Assembly (NCBI GenBank): GCA_025360585.1
Contig: JANYBW010000029.1
Coordinates: 31,107-95,106 of the forward strand
DNA: 64,000 nt
Reading direction: 5' to 3'
From: Actinomycetes bacterium
GTDB taxonomy: Bacteria > Actinomycetota > Acidimicrobiia > IMCC26256 > PALSA-610
The first letter of the stretch is position 1, and each line of letters begins with the position of its first letter. Below, piece by piece: positions 9,256 through 16,287 of the stretch. Under the pieces are notes generated by a model that was not told the origin of the DNA, did not search any database, and saw nothing but the letters and a program-made list of their open reading frames with translations. The position numbers and the translations under genes were made by a program.

Positions 9256-10034
9256 CCAGATCGTTTGATCGCATCCGTGTGTTCGATGTCGAGGTTACGC
9301 CGTGTACCTACGACAGCGTTATCGCGGCAGTGCTGGATGCGGCCGCGAGTCGGAGCTCATTCGGCGTAGCTGCGTTGGCGACCCACGGCCTGATGACCGC
9401 AGCGCACGACGAGGAGTTTCGCTCGGCGCTGCATCGTCTGGATGTCGTAACGCCCGACGGCCAGCCCGTCAGATGGGCGCTGAATCTACTCATCGATGCG
9501 CCGCTGTCGGAACGAGTTTACGGGCCCGATCTCACCGACAAAGTTTGTGCGGCAGCTGCCGCCGAAGGGATTGGCATTTTCCTCTTCGGGAGCACGGAAT
9601 CGACGTTGGAGGCATTGCGATGTTCGCTCGAACGTCGGTACCCGACCATCAAAATTGTTGACCAGCAGGCGGACCGATTCCGCGACGCGACACCAGCAGA
9701 AGACCTTGAAGATATTGAACGAATTCGTGTCTCAGGAGCCGGCATTGTGCTGGTCGGGCGCGGCTGTCCGCGCCAAGAACGATGGGTCGCGGCTCATCTT
9801 GATTCGGTTCCTTGCGCGATGCTCGCAGTCGGTGCCGCATTCGATTATCTCGGCGGGATATTGCAACGACCACCACGATGGATGCAACGCGTCGGGCTCG
9901 AATGGCTCCATCGTCTGGCCCAAGAGCCGGGGAGATTGTGGCGTCGCTATCTGGTCACGAACACGCAGTTCTTAGTGCGCTACGCACAGCTGTGGTTCGC
10001 GGTGCGGGTCATGCGCCGGCCAGTTGGCCGGTAG
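9252..10034 (+). CDS. WecG/TagA/CpsF family glycosyltransferase
   Basis: Member of the GT26 family, which adds the second sugar (ManNAc or a uronic derivative) onto a polyprenyl-diphosphate-linked primer at the inner membrane. Diagnostic motifs are THGLMTAAHDEEFRSAL, VTPDGQPVRWA, ERVYGPDLTDKVC, FLFGSTESTLEAL, VLVGRGCPRQERWVAAH and VGAAFDYLGGILQRPPRWM, with LEWLHRLAQEPGRLWRRYL close to the C-terminus. The GTG start overlaps the preceding stop (GTGA). At 260 residues it has family length. It converges on the GT4 gene to its right with a 12-base gap. Confidence 0.92.
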   Translation: MTRSFDRIRVFDVEVTPCTYDSVIAAVLDAAASRSSFGVAALATHGLMTAAHDEEFRSALHRLDVVTPDGQPVRWALNLLIDAPLSERVYGPDLTDKVCAAAAAEGIGIFLFGSTESTLEALRCSLERRYPTIKIVDQQADRFRDATPAEDLEDIERIRVSGAGIVLVGRGCPRQERWVAAHLDSVPCAMLAVGAAFDYLGGILQRPPRWMQRVGLEWLHRLAQEPGRLWRRYLVTNTQFLVRYAQLWFAVRVMRRPVGR

Positions 10035-10046
10035 CAACCGCGGCGC

Positions 10047-11204
10047 TTACCGTTGCTTGCGCCGCGCAATCGCGTTCGCATAGATCGTTTCGAGTTGTGT
10101 CAGGTTGGCTTCCGGTAGGTAACCATCTAGGTACCGCTGCCGCGCCGCGGCACTCAGCCGGTCGAGGTCCGCATCGGCGGTGCGCGAGATGAGGTCAGAC
10201 AGTGCCTGCACGTCGCCGTTCGCTACGACGCGGCCACCGAGGCCAATGATGGCGGCGGTATCGCCAGTGTTGAAGCCAAGAACTGGAGTTCCGCCCGCGA
10301 GCGCTTCGATAAGCACGACCCCGAACGGCTCAAGCCACACACTCGGAAAAAGAAACGCCCGAGCGTCGCGAATGATTGCACGGGTCTCAGGCAATGGTCG
10401 AAAGCCCGCGAACGTGACGCCCGCGGGAGCGTCGCGTTCGAGCTGCAATCGCAGTGGACCATCGCCGACGATCAGGAGCCTGTAAGAGTCCTGTTGGGCA
10501 TGACGCCAAGCCTCCAGGAGCAGCTCGACGCCTTTGCCTTCGGCGAGGCGCCCGGCCCACACGTACGTTTTGGAGTGCGAAGGCGGAGTCGATCGAACGC
10601 CGGGATCCTCAAGGAAGTGGGCTTTGACCGTGATCGAATCGGAGTCGATCGATCCAGATTCTCGATGTATGCGCGCAATCGTCTCGGTGGGGGCGATGAA
10701 CTGATCCACCTTGGCTGCGATGCCGGCGAACTCCGTCGTGCGGATCGTGGCCGCGGCAATGATCGAAGCGGGGACCGACCCTCGGTAACAACGATGCTGT
10801 ACTGCGGGCCGCGAGCTGCCGCCGATGCAGTCGGTGCAGGTCTGGCCGTCTCGAAAGAGCGTGCTCGCGGCACAAAGCATGCGGTAGTTGTGCAGCGTGG
10901 CCACAACGGGGACATTGCACCGATGGGCGGCGTGGATCACCGACGGCGACAGGCAGAACCATGTGTTGTGGAAATGCACGACATCGGGCTGGGTCTGACG
11001 TATTGCCGCGCCAATCGCGCGAGCTGCACGAACATTCCAGGGCGCTTGGCCAAACGATGCGAGGATCGCACCGCCACTGGGGTTTTGATCGCGGAATTCC
11101 GTAACGGTGTGTCCGGCGCCGCGCAACAGCGCGGCCTCCGCATCGGCGACGACATCTTCACCGCCGAGCTCGCGATGCTGGGCGTGGACGACCAAGATGT
11201 GCAT
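10047..11204 (-). CDS. Glycosyltransferase family 4
   Basis: Second GT4-type glycosyltransferase of the locus. The N-terminal half starts MHILVVHAQHRELGGEDVVA and includes VVHFHNTWFCLSPS and VVATLHNYRMLCA. The C-terminal half has YVWAGRLAEGKGVELLLEAW, LLIVGDGPLRLQLE and the nucleotide-sugar site FPSVWLEPFGVVLIEALAGG. The ATG at 11204 is chosen over a frame opening at 11228, as the core fold begins at once. It follows the priming transferase in the same direction with a 56-base gap and may be co-transcribed. The sugar donor is unknown. Confidence 0.88.
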   Translation of the reverse strand: MHILVVHAQHRELGGEDVVADAEAALLRGAGHTVTEFRDQNPSGGAILASFGQAPWNVRAARAIGAAIRQTQPDVVHFHNTWFCLSPSVIHAAHRCNVPVVATLHNYRMLCAASTLFRDGQTCTDCIGGSSRPAVQHRCYRGSVPASIIAAATIRTTEFAGIAAKVDQFIAPTETIARIHRESGSIDSDSITVKAHFLEDPGVRSTPPSHSKTYVWAGRLAEGKGVELLLEAWRHAQQDSYRLLIVGDGPLRLQLERDAPAGVTFAGFRPLPETRAIIRDARAFLFPSVWLEPFGVVLIEALAGGTPVLGFNTGDTAAIIGLGGRVVANGDVQALSDLISRTADADLDRLSAAARQRYLDGYLPEANLTQLETIYANAIARRKQR

Positions 11205-11260
11205 GGCGCGGATCGTACCGACGAGCAATGGACTCGCCTGCGTTTAGGAAATAATTGTTG

Positions 11261-12040
11261 CTAGAAACCGCGCTTAGTGATGAGCGCGATTGGCGTGCGG
11301 ACCATGATTTTCAGATCGAGGGCAACGTTCAGCCCCGCGACGTACTCGACATCGATACCGATGTGTTCGTGCATCGGTCGACCTTCGCCGCGTGCCGAAA
11401 CCTGCCAGAGCCCCGTCAAGCCAGGTTTGACCATGTGGCGGGCGTGTTCCCAATCTTTGTAGTTCGCGACAATCTGGGGAAGCTCAGGCCGCGGGCCGAT
11501 GATGCTCATATCGCCACGTACGACGTTCCAGAGCTGGGGGAGCTCATCGAGGCTCCACTTGCGCAGGAATCGGCCGACGCCCGTAAGCCGCGGATCGATC
11601 GGGCTCTTGTGGGTCTTGCGGCGGTCGTCGCCGACGAAGGAGACGGCGTCCTGAAGCTCCAGCGGTTCCGGCTCGGGGATGTACGTCTCGAATCGTTGCT
11701 GGTCGAGATCCCCACGGTCGTCGCCGCGTCCGCGCCGATCATGGTGCATCGTGCGAAATTTATAGACCTTGAATCGGCGCCCGTCGCGACCGACCCGCTC
11801 CTGGGAGAAAAAGATCGGGCTGCCGAGGTTGATGCGTACCGCGATCATGCACATAGCCATGACGGGAAGTACCAGTATCAGGACCGCGCCCGCGATGATG
11901 CGGTCGATCGTGGGCTTGACGATGCTGACGTACACGCCGTTTGGAGCACTCACGACGTAGAGCGTTCCCAGCTCCGGTCGATTCGCGCTCTGTGTGGTTG
12001 AGTCGAGCTGTTGTTCGGATATTTCGTGTGAGCCCCACAT
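11261..12040 (-). CDS. Bacterial sugar transferase (undecaprenyl-phosphate sugar-1-phosphate transferase)
   Basis: Priming enzyme that moves a sugar-1-phosphate from a nucleotide sugar to undecaprenyl phosphate, the first step of repeat-unit synthesis. It is the short form, with only the catalytic domain: one membrane segment (RIIAGAVLILVLPVMAMCM), then GSPIFFSQERVGRDGRRFKV, YKFRTMHHD, LRKWSLDELPQLWNVVRGDM, SIIGPRPELP and KPGLTGLWQVSARG. An insert rich in Asp, Arg and Pro (about residues 102-140) lies between the KFRTM motif and the DPRLTGVGRFLR part. The ATG at 12040 has AAAGGG nine bases upstream. Its promoter region is shared with the ABC exporter operon. Confidence 0.93.
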   Translation of the reverse strand: MWGSHEISEQQLDSTTQSANRPELGTLYVVSAPNGVYVSIVKPTIDRIIAGAVLILVLPVMAMCMIAVRINLGSPIFFSQERVGRDGRRFKVYKFRTMHHDRRGRGDDRGDLDQQRFETYIPEPEPLELQDAVSFVGDDRRKTHKSPIDPRLTGVGRFLRKWSLDELPQLWNVVRGDMSIIGPRPELPQIVANYKDWEHARHMVKPGLTGLWQVSARGEGRPMHEHIGIDVEYVAGLNVALDLKIMVRTPIALITKRGF

Positions 12041-12283
12041 GGCTCAGCCCTTTCAAATGTTCACCTTGCTCCGCGCAGGTGCGACGTTGTGATCATACAT
12101 AGTCACGTAGCGTGACGCCAGGATCTGTCGACCTTTTTTTCGAACTTCTCAAGGGGAACTTCAGCCACTCCAACATCGTTCAACCACACCAGCTATCGAC
12201 CGATAGAAGGGGCGTGCCGTCTACTGTTCGGCACGGAAACGCTCGCGATCCGCGGTTTGTCATCTACTCCTGGAGATATTTCC
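12041..12283. promoter_or_regulatory. Divergent promoter region with GTCACG-TAG-CGTGAC palindrome
   Basis: Gap between the leftward priming transferase and the rightward ABC exporter genes. At 12102-12116 lies GTCACGTAGCGTGAC, an inverted repeat with six-base arms around TAG. Reading leftward, TATGAT just beyond it is a plausible -10 box, which would put the palindrome over the -35 and spacer region of the priming-transferase promoter. It is therefore a candidate repressor or activator site, inferred from position only. Confidence 0.4.
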
Positions 12284-13153
12284 TTGCTCGACCCGTCCAC
12301 TATCGGAGCATCGCCACCCCCTGAGCTGGCCTTTCGCCGCAAGGTGTCGCTCGTTGGCTCGCTACAGGCCCTCGGCCGCTCGTGGGAAATGGTCACGACG
12401 CTGACTGAACGAGAACTGCGGATCCGCTACAAACAAGCGATTCTCGGCGTTGCTTGGGCGTTACTGCAACCCGTCATTCTCATTTTCACGTTGACAATCT
12501 TTTTCAGCAGCGCGGCGGAGATCAACACGGGTCGATACAAAGAGTACGTATTGTTCGCGGTTTGCGGACTTTTGCCGTGGACATTCTTTTCGTCGGCGAT
12601 TGGCCAGGGCGGAATGTCGCTCCTGGCGAATCTTCAGCTCATCAACAAAATTAGCTGCCCGCGAGAAGTGTTCCCATTGTCGATTGTGGGTGTCGCAGCA
12701 GTAGACACCATGACGTCGCTGATCGCAGTGATCTTTTTATTTGCGATCAAAACGACGATGCCGCACGCGTTGGTGTTGCTCTGGGCGATCCCGTTCGTTG
12801 CGATCGAAATCGTGTTCACGATGGGTATCGTCTTGCTCGTCTCATCACTGGTCGTTCATCTTCGTGATATCCGCCACGTGCTTCCAGTCGTCATTCAAAT
12901 GGGTTTGTTCGCAACGCCTGTCATTTGGCCGTTCGAGGTCATTGGCAAGAAAATCGGACGTGGCGGTGAAATTGCGTACGCAATAGCAAACCCGATCGGG
13001 CCAGTCATCGATGGACTACGCAGAACGGCGTTGCTCGGTGTGGGACCGGATTTGACGACACTCGGATACGCGGCGCTGTCGTCGGTGTTCGTTTTCTTTT
13101 TCGGGTTCAGGGTCTTTAAGCGATTGGAGGCCAGCTTTGCCGATCTCCTCTAA
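12284..13153 (+). CDS. ABC-2 type polysaccharide/polyol-phosphate export permease (Wzm-like)
   Basis: Membrane subunit of an ABC transporter for complete polysaccharide chains or teichoic-acid-like polymers. It shows the ABC-2 pattern: TLTERELRIRYKQAILGVAWALLQP before the first membrane helix, then six hydrophobic segments and the motif LINKISCPREVFPLSIVG, and ends FKRLEASFADLL. I favour the TTG at 12284, preceded by GGAG at eight-base spacing, over a TTG at 12257. It overlaps the ATPase gene by 17 bases, so the two are co-translated partners. The family is clear; the substrate is inferred from neighbours. Confidence 0.87.
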   Translation: MLDPSTIGASPPPELAFRRKVSLVGSLQALGRSWEMVTTLTERELRIRYKQAILGVAWALLQPVILIFTLTIFFSSAAEINTGRYKEYVLFAVCGLLPWTFFSSAIGQGGMSLLANLQLINKISCPREVFPLSIVGVAAVDTMTSLIAVIFLFAIKTTMPHALVLLWAIPFVAIEIVFTMGIVLLVSSLVVHLRDIRHVLPVVIQMGLFATPVIWPFEVIGKKIGRGGEIAYAIANPIGPVIDGLRRTALLGVGPDLTTLGYAALSSVFVFFFGFRVFKRLEASFADLL

Positions 13154-14375
13154 GTCCGGTTCGCCACTGGCGACCTCATCGATCCAGCTGGGAGCCGTCC
13201 GCAGCGAGCGCGTCTGGAAGCGATTCCGTGCCGATCTGCGCCAGCCGTTTTTGATCGACCGCCTTGAGTACTTGCGCGACCGGCGGCGTGGCGATACGAG
13301 CAACAGCTATACGTGGGCACTACGCGACGTCGACTTCGCAATCGAGCCGGGCGAGGCAGTTGGACTCGTGGGTGCGAACGGTGCTGGTAAATCGACGATG
13401 TTAAAAATGATCGCCGGCGTCATGTATCCAAACGCTGGCCAGGTCTCGGTCGGCGGCCGTATCGGTGCACTGATTGAAGTTCGTGCCGGGTTGCATCCAG
13501 ACCTAACCGGCCGCGAAAACATCTTTTTGTACGGAACCTTGCTTGGCCTGAAACGCAAACGCGTTGCCGAAGTGTTCGATCAAATTGTCGACTTTGCTCA
13601 GATCGAAGCAGCCGTCGATCGCCAGGTGAAGTTCTATTCCACCGGTATGCAGCTGCGGCTTGGTTTTGCGGTGGCGGCGTATCTAGAACCCGATATTTTG
13701 TTGGTCGATGAAGTACTCGCGGTCGGCGATTCGGCGTTTCAACAACGCTGTCTTGAGCGCATGCGCCAAGTACTCGCCGAGGGCACGACACTGTTGTTCG
13801 TTAGCCACGACCTTGCGACGATGGAAGCGACCTGCAACCGGGGCCTTTGGCTTCGCGACGGCATGCTCACGATGGACGCCCCGATTCGCGAAGTTCTCGG
13901 CGAATACCGAACCTGGGTGGAACGTTTCGCGGAACTCGGCTCTGATCACGACGGCCCGGTGAAGCTCCTCCAAACGAAAATCGATGGCCCCGATGGTCGG
14001 TCCGTGCATTCATACGAATCAGTCACGATCGAATTTACGATCGACTCCGACGAGTCGCGCGACTGCGCGGTCTATCTCGGAGTGAGCGAAGGACCCGCGA
14101 CGCCGATGTTCGTGGCGCGCGGCGCTTCGTATATCAAAGCGGGCCGCAACACGATCCGGTGTGTGTTGGATCACGTTCCGCTGCCGAACGGCCGATTCTA
14201 CTTGTGGACGTCCATGCATGAACCGAGCGGCGGAATTGCGCGGGATCTTGTGCCCTGGCACCCAGCGCGATCGTTCGACGTGATCGGCCCTCAGGTCGAA
14301 GACACCCCTCGCGCGGTCGTGCGACTTTCACCAGTTCAAGTATCGAACCAATGGGAATTCAGCTCAGGCGAGTAA
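13137..14375 (+). CDS. ABC transporter ATPase for polysaccharide export with C-terminal substrate-binding-like domain (Wzt-like)
   Basis: ATP-binding subunit paired with the permease just upstream. Walker A is GANGAGKST near residue 80, the signature STGMQLRLGF near 166, Walker B ILLVDEVLAVGD near 187 and the switch histidine is in LFVSHDLATME. Residues from about 270 to the end form a beta-rich extension (YESVTIEFTIDSDE, CAVYLGVSEG, LPNGRFYLWTSMHE). It resembles the Wzt C-terminal domain that binds the modified end of the glycan in ABC-dependent O-antigen export. The TTG start overlaps the permease by 17 bases; no better start is near. The presence of the C-terminal domain suggests a terminally marked polymer. 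Confidence 0.87.
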   Translation: MPISSKSGSPLATSSIQLGAVRSERVWKRFRADLRQPFLIDRLEYLRDRRRGDTSNSYTWALRDVDFAIEPGEAVGLVGANGAGKSTMLKMIAGVMYPNAGQVSVGGRIGALIEVRAGLHPDLTGRENIFLYGTLLGLKRKRVAEVFDQIVDFAQIEAAVDRQVKFYSTGMQLRLGFAVAAYLEPDILLVDEVLAVGDSAFQQRCLERMRQVLAEGTTLLFVSHDLATMEATCNRGLWLRDGMLTMDAPIREVLGEYRTWVERFAELGSDHDGPVKLLQTKIDGPDGRSVHSYESVTIEFTIDSDESRDCAVYLGVSEGPATPMFVARGASYIKAGRNTIRCVLDHVPLPNGRFYLWTSMHEPSGGIARDLVPWHPARSFDVIGPQVEDTPRAVVRLSPVQVSNQWEFSSGE

Positions 14376-14386
14376 CCCACGTGCCA

Positions 14387-14485
14387 GTTTTGGTGCGCGA
14401 AAAGCATCGGTTCTGAAGCCGTTGCTCAGCCGAAACCTGATCTTGCGTTTTGGTACGGGAAAAGCTTCAAAACTGATGCGGTTGC
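14387..14485. repeat. Two imperfect 39-bp direct repeats with 60-bp period
   Basis: Copy 1 (14387-14425) and copy 2 (14447-14485) both begin GTTTTGGTRCGSGAAAAGC and end GMDGCSGTTGC, with a divergent centre. A weaker third beginning (GTTTGGTGCGGCG) follows near 14502. The array lies between the convergent wzt-like and phosphopantetheinyl transferase genes and covers the stop codon of the latter at 14467. No open gene or clear hairpin terminator is seen in the gap. Confidence 0.55.
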
Positions 14486-15195
14486 ACTACCAAAGTGGGG
14501 GGTTTGGTGCGGCGGGTGGCGAGCGCGGCGGTGGCCGGTTGCGTACTGGCATGGGAGATATCCAGGATCGTCCACGCGCTCGGCTCTGTAGGTAGGCCTC
14601 GGACCCAAGTGACGGCCGGGGCTTCGGTCGCAGTCGCAAACGTCACGGTGAAATCGTCGAGCGGAATGGAAAGCCCGCCTCCGAGCGCTTTGAGGTACGC
14701 CTCCTTGCGAGTCCAGCAGCGAAAGAATGCAGCCTCCTGTTGTTCGGGCGCAAGGCGCCGCAGCTCCGCGACCTCGCGAGGAGCGAAGAACCGTTCCGCA
14801 ATCTCATCATCGGCGAACCCTGGCCGCGGCAACTCGACATCGACCCCGAGCGCAAAGCGCGCGACCGCCAACACCGCGAGGTTGCCGCTATGCGCAAGAT
14901 TGAAATGCAGACCGAAGGGATCCACCAACGCTGGTTTGTCTTGCGTTCCGTACCGAAACGCAATCAAATTCGGCGCACGCTGAGCGTAATACCCAAGGAT
15001 TGTTCGCAACTGCGAGCGGCCCTGGCAGTAACGATCGTGATCGATCTCAAAGTGAAAACGCCGGGCCCGCTCTCGTTCGTCGGCACTGAGGTATGACCAC
15101 GCAGGCCGGTCGTGCGCATCGAGGTCGAAGGAAAAGATGTGAACCGTGTCGCCGTCTAACCCCAGTGAAATGTCTGGTGAAATGTCTGGCGGCAC
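14467..15195 (-). CDS. 4'-Phosphopantetheinyl transferase, Sfp type
   Basis: Activates carrier domains of the NRPS proteins by moving the phosphopantetheine arm of CoA onto the conserved serine. Family motifs are LSADERERARRFHFEIDHDRY with the substrate-binding arginines, FNLAHSGNLAVLAVA, the magnesium-binding FALGVDVELPRPGFADDEIAERFF, and FFRCWTRKEAYLKALGGGLSIPL. The GTG at 15195 shares one base with the hydroxylase stop; a longer frame to 15348 lies in that gene. It is the last gene of the NRPS-hydroxylase operon, which strongly ties it to peptide synthesis. The first codons hold a 12-bp duplication giving PDIS-PDIS. The C-terminus reads into a direct repeat. Confidence 0.92.
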   Translation of the reverse strand: MPPDISPDISLGLDGDTVHIFSFDLDAHDRPAWSYLSADERERARRFHFEIDHDRYCQGRSQLRTILGYYAQRAPNLIAFRYGTQDKPALVDPFGLHFNLAHSGNLAVLAVARFALGVDVELPRPGFADDEIAERFFAPREVAELRRLAPEQQEAAFFRCWTRKEAYLKALGGGLSIPLDDFTVTFATATEAPAVTWVRGLPTEPSAWTILDISHASTQPATAALATRRTKPPTLVVQPHQF

Positions 15196-16286
15196 TAGTT
15201 GTCCGCGGCTTGGGTCTCTTTGCTCGTTGCCATCCGGCCCATCGCGACAGTGATCTTGCGCGGCCCCTCGAACGGCAGCCGTGCGTGGGATGCCCGCATG
15301 TTGTCGATCGCGATGATGTCGCCGGTTTGCCATGTGAACTGCACACAATGTTGGAAATACAAATCATTGAGGTGTTGCATGTCGGCGTCGCTGATTGGGG
15401 TTTCGTCACCGAACAGCACGTTGCGAGGCAGCGCGATCTCCGAACCGCACAAGTCGAGCAGCGCTTGACGAGTAGCTGGATCGAGACAACTTGAATGGTG
15501 CAGCTGGACCTGATTGAAAAACACTTCGGTGTTGCGCTGCGGATGGATTCGCAGCGCATCGGTGAAGTTCTTGACTCGCAATACGCTGTCGATCCACTCG
15601 CACGTCATGCCTTCAGCCGCGCATTGGGTTTCGACTACAGATTGGTCGTCGGTTTTGAAAAAGTCCTGCCAGCTGACATCGACACCTGGTACAAAATTTC
15701 TTACGTAACAGAGTTTCTTGGTCGCGAATCGCGCGAGTACTTCAGGATCGATCGCTTGCATGATCGCTTCGCAATCGAGCAGGGGAGTGTTGCCACCCGT
15801 CGGCGAAGGAGTTACGCAAAAAAAGAACTGGCGCGTTGGCCATGATGGGAGGTGCGAGCTCTCGTTGTGGAAGAGAATCGCCATGTCGTTCGGATACGGA
15901 GTCGAGTGATAGATTCGTTGACCACTTTCCTCTTTTGGAAGATCGCCGTAATCGCCGAATAGGTCCGGAACGAACGCACTGACGACCGCTTCGAATTCCG
16001 GCGGATGTTGCAGGCCGAAGTCGCGGAACAGTACGGCTCCATGTTCAATGAGCCAGGTCTCGAATTGCTCCTGGTTGTCCGCAGCCCAAGCCACCAAATC
16101 AACGCCTGGCGTAGTGGGGCGAACGACCAGCGGCATCGTCGTTTCGGCACCGTCGAGCAACGAAGTCTGCACGAGCGTTGCCGTGTCATCGACATTGACC
16201 GCGCGCCGGCGGCCTCGCAATCCACCAGTGCTCGCAGCCCCCGCGGGCGACGAACCTGTGGCCTCAGCGATTTCACTTGTGGTCAT
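15195..16286 (-). CDS. Fe(II)/2-oxoglutarate-dependent hydroxylase, TauD/SyrP-like
   Basis: Non-haem iron dioxygenase of the TauD/clavaminate synthase-like family. FHNESSHLPSWP near residue 139 supplies the His-x-Glu iron ligands, ASHARLPFEG near 332 the distal His, and GPRKI the 2-oxoglutarate-binding Arg. TPTGGNTPLLDC-like sequence (PSPTGGNTPLLDCEAI) is typical of the SyrP branch, which hydroxylates the beta carbon of Asp or similar residues bound to a carrier protein. An ideal AAAGGAG site lies inside the end of the upstream NRPS gene, six bases before the ATG. Gene order NRPS-hydroxylase-PPTase makes a peptide-tailoring job very likely. The Asp-specific module encoded at 41-44 kb is the obvious candidate substrate, by inference. 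Confidence 0.87.
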   Translation of the reverse strand: MTTSEIAEATGSSPAGAASTGGLRGRRRAVNVDDTATLVQTSLLDGAETTMPLVVRPTTPGVDLVAWAADNQEQFETWLIEHGAVLFRDFGLQHPPEFEAVVSAFVPDLFGDYGDLPKEESGQRIYHSTPYPNDMAILFHNESSHLPSWPTRQFFFCVTPSPTGGNTPLLDCEAIMQAIDPEVLARFATKKLCYVRNFVPGVDVSWQDFFKTDDQSVVETQCAAEGMTCEWIDSVLRVKNFTDALRIHPQRNTEVFFNQVQLHHSSCLDPATRQALLDLCGSEIALPRNVLFGDETPISDADMQHLNDLYFQHCVQFTWQTGDIIAIDNMRASHARLPFEGPRKITVAMGRMATSKETQAADN

Positions 16287-16287
16287 C

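Noticed and set aside
11255..12001. Rightward frame of 248 codons opposite the priming sugar transferase
   Set aside because: The leftward protein matches the sugar transferase family along its full length, leaving this as a shadow.
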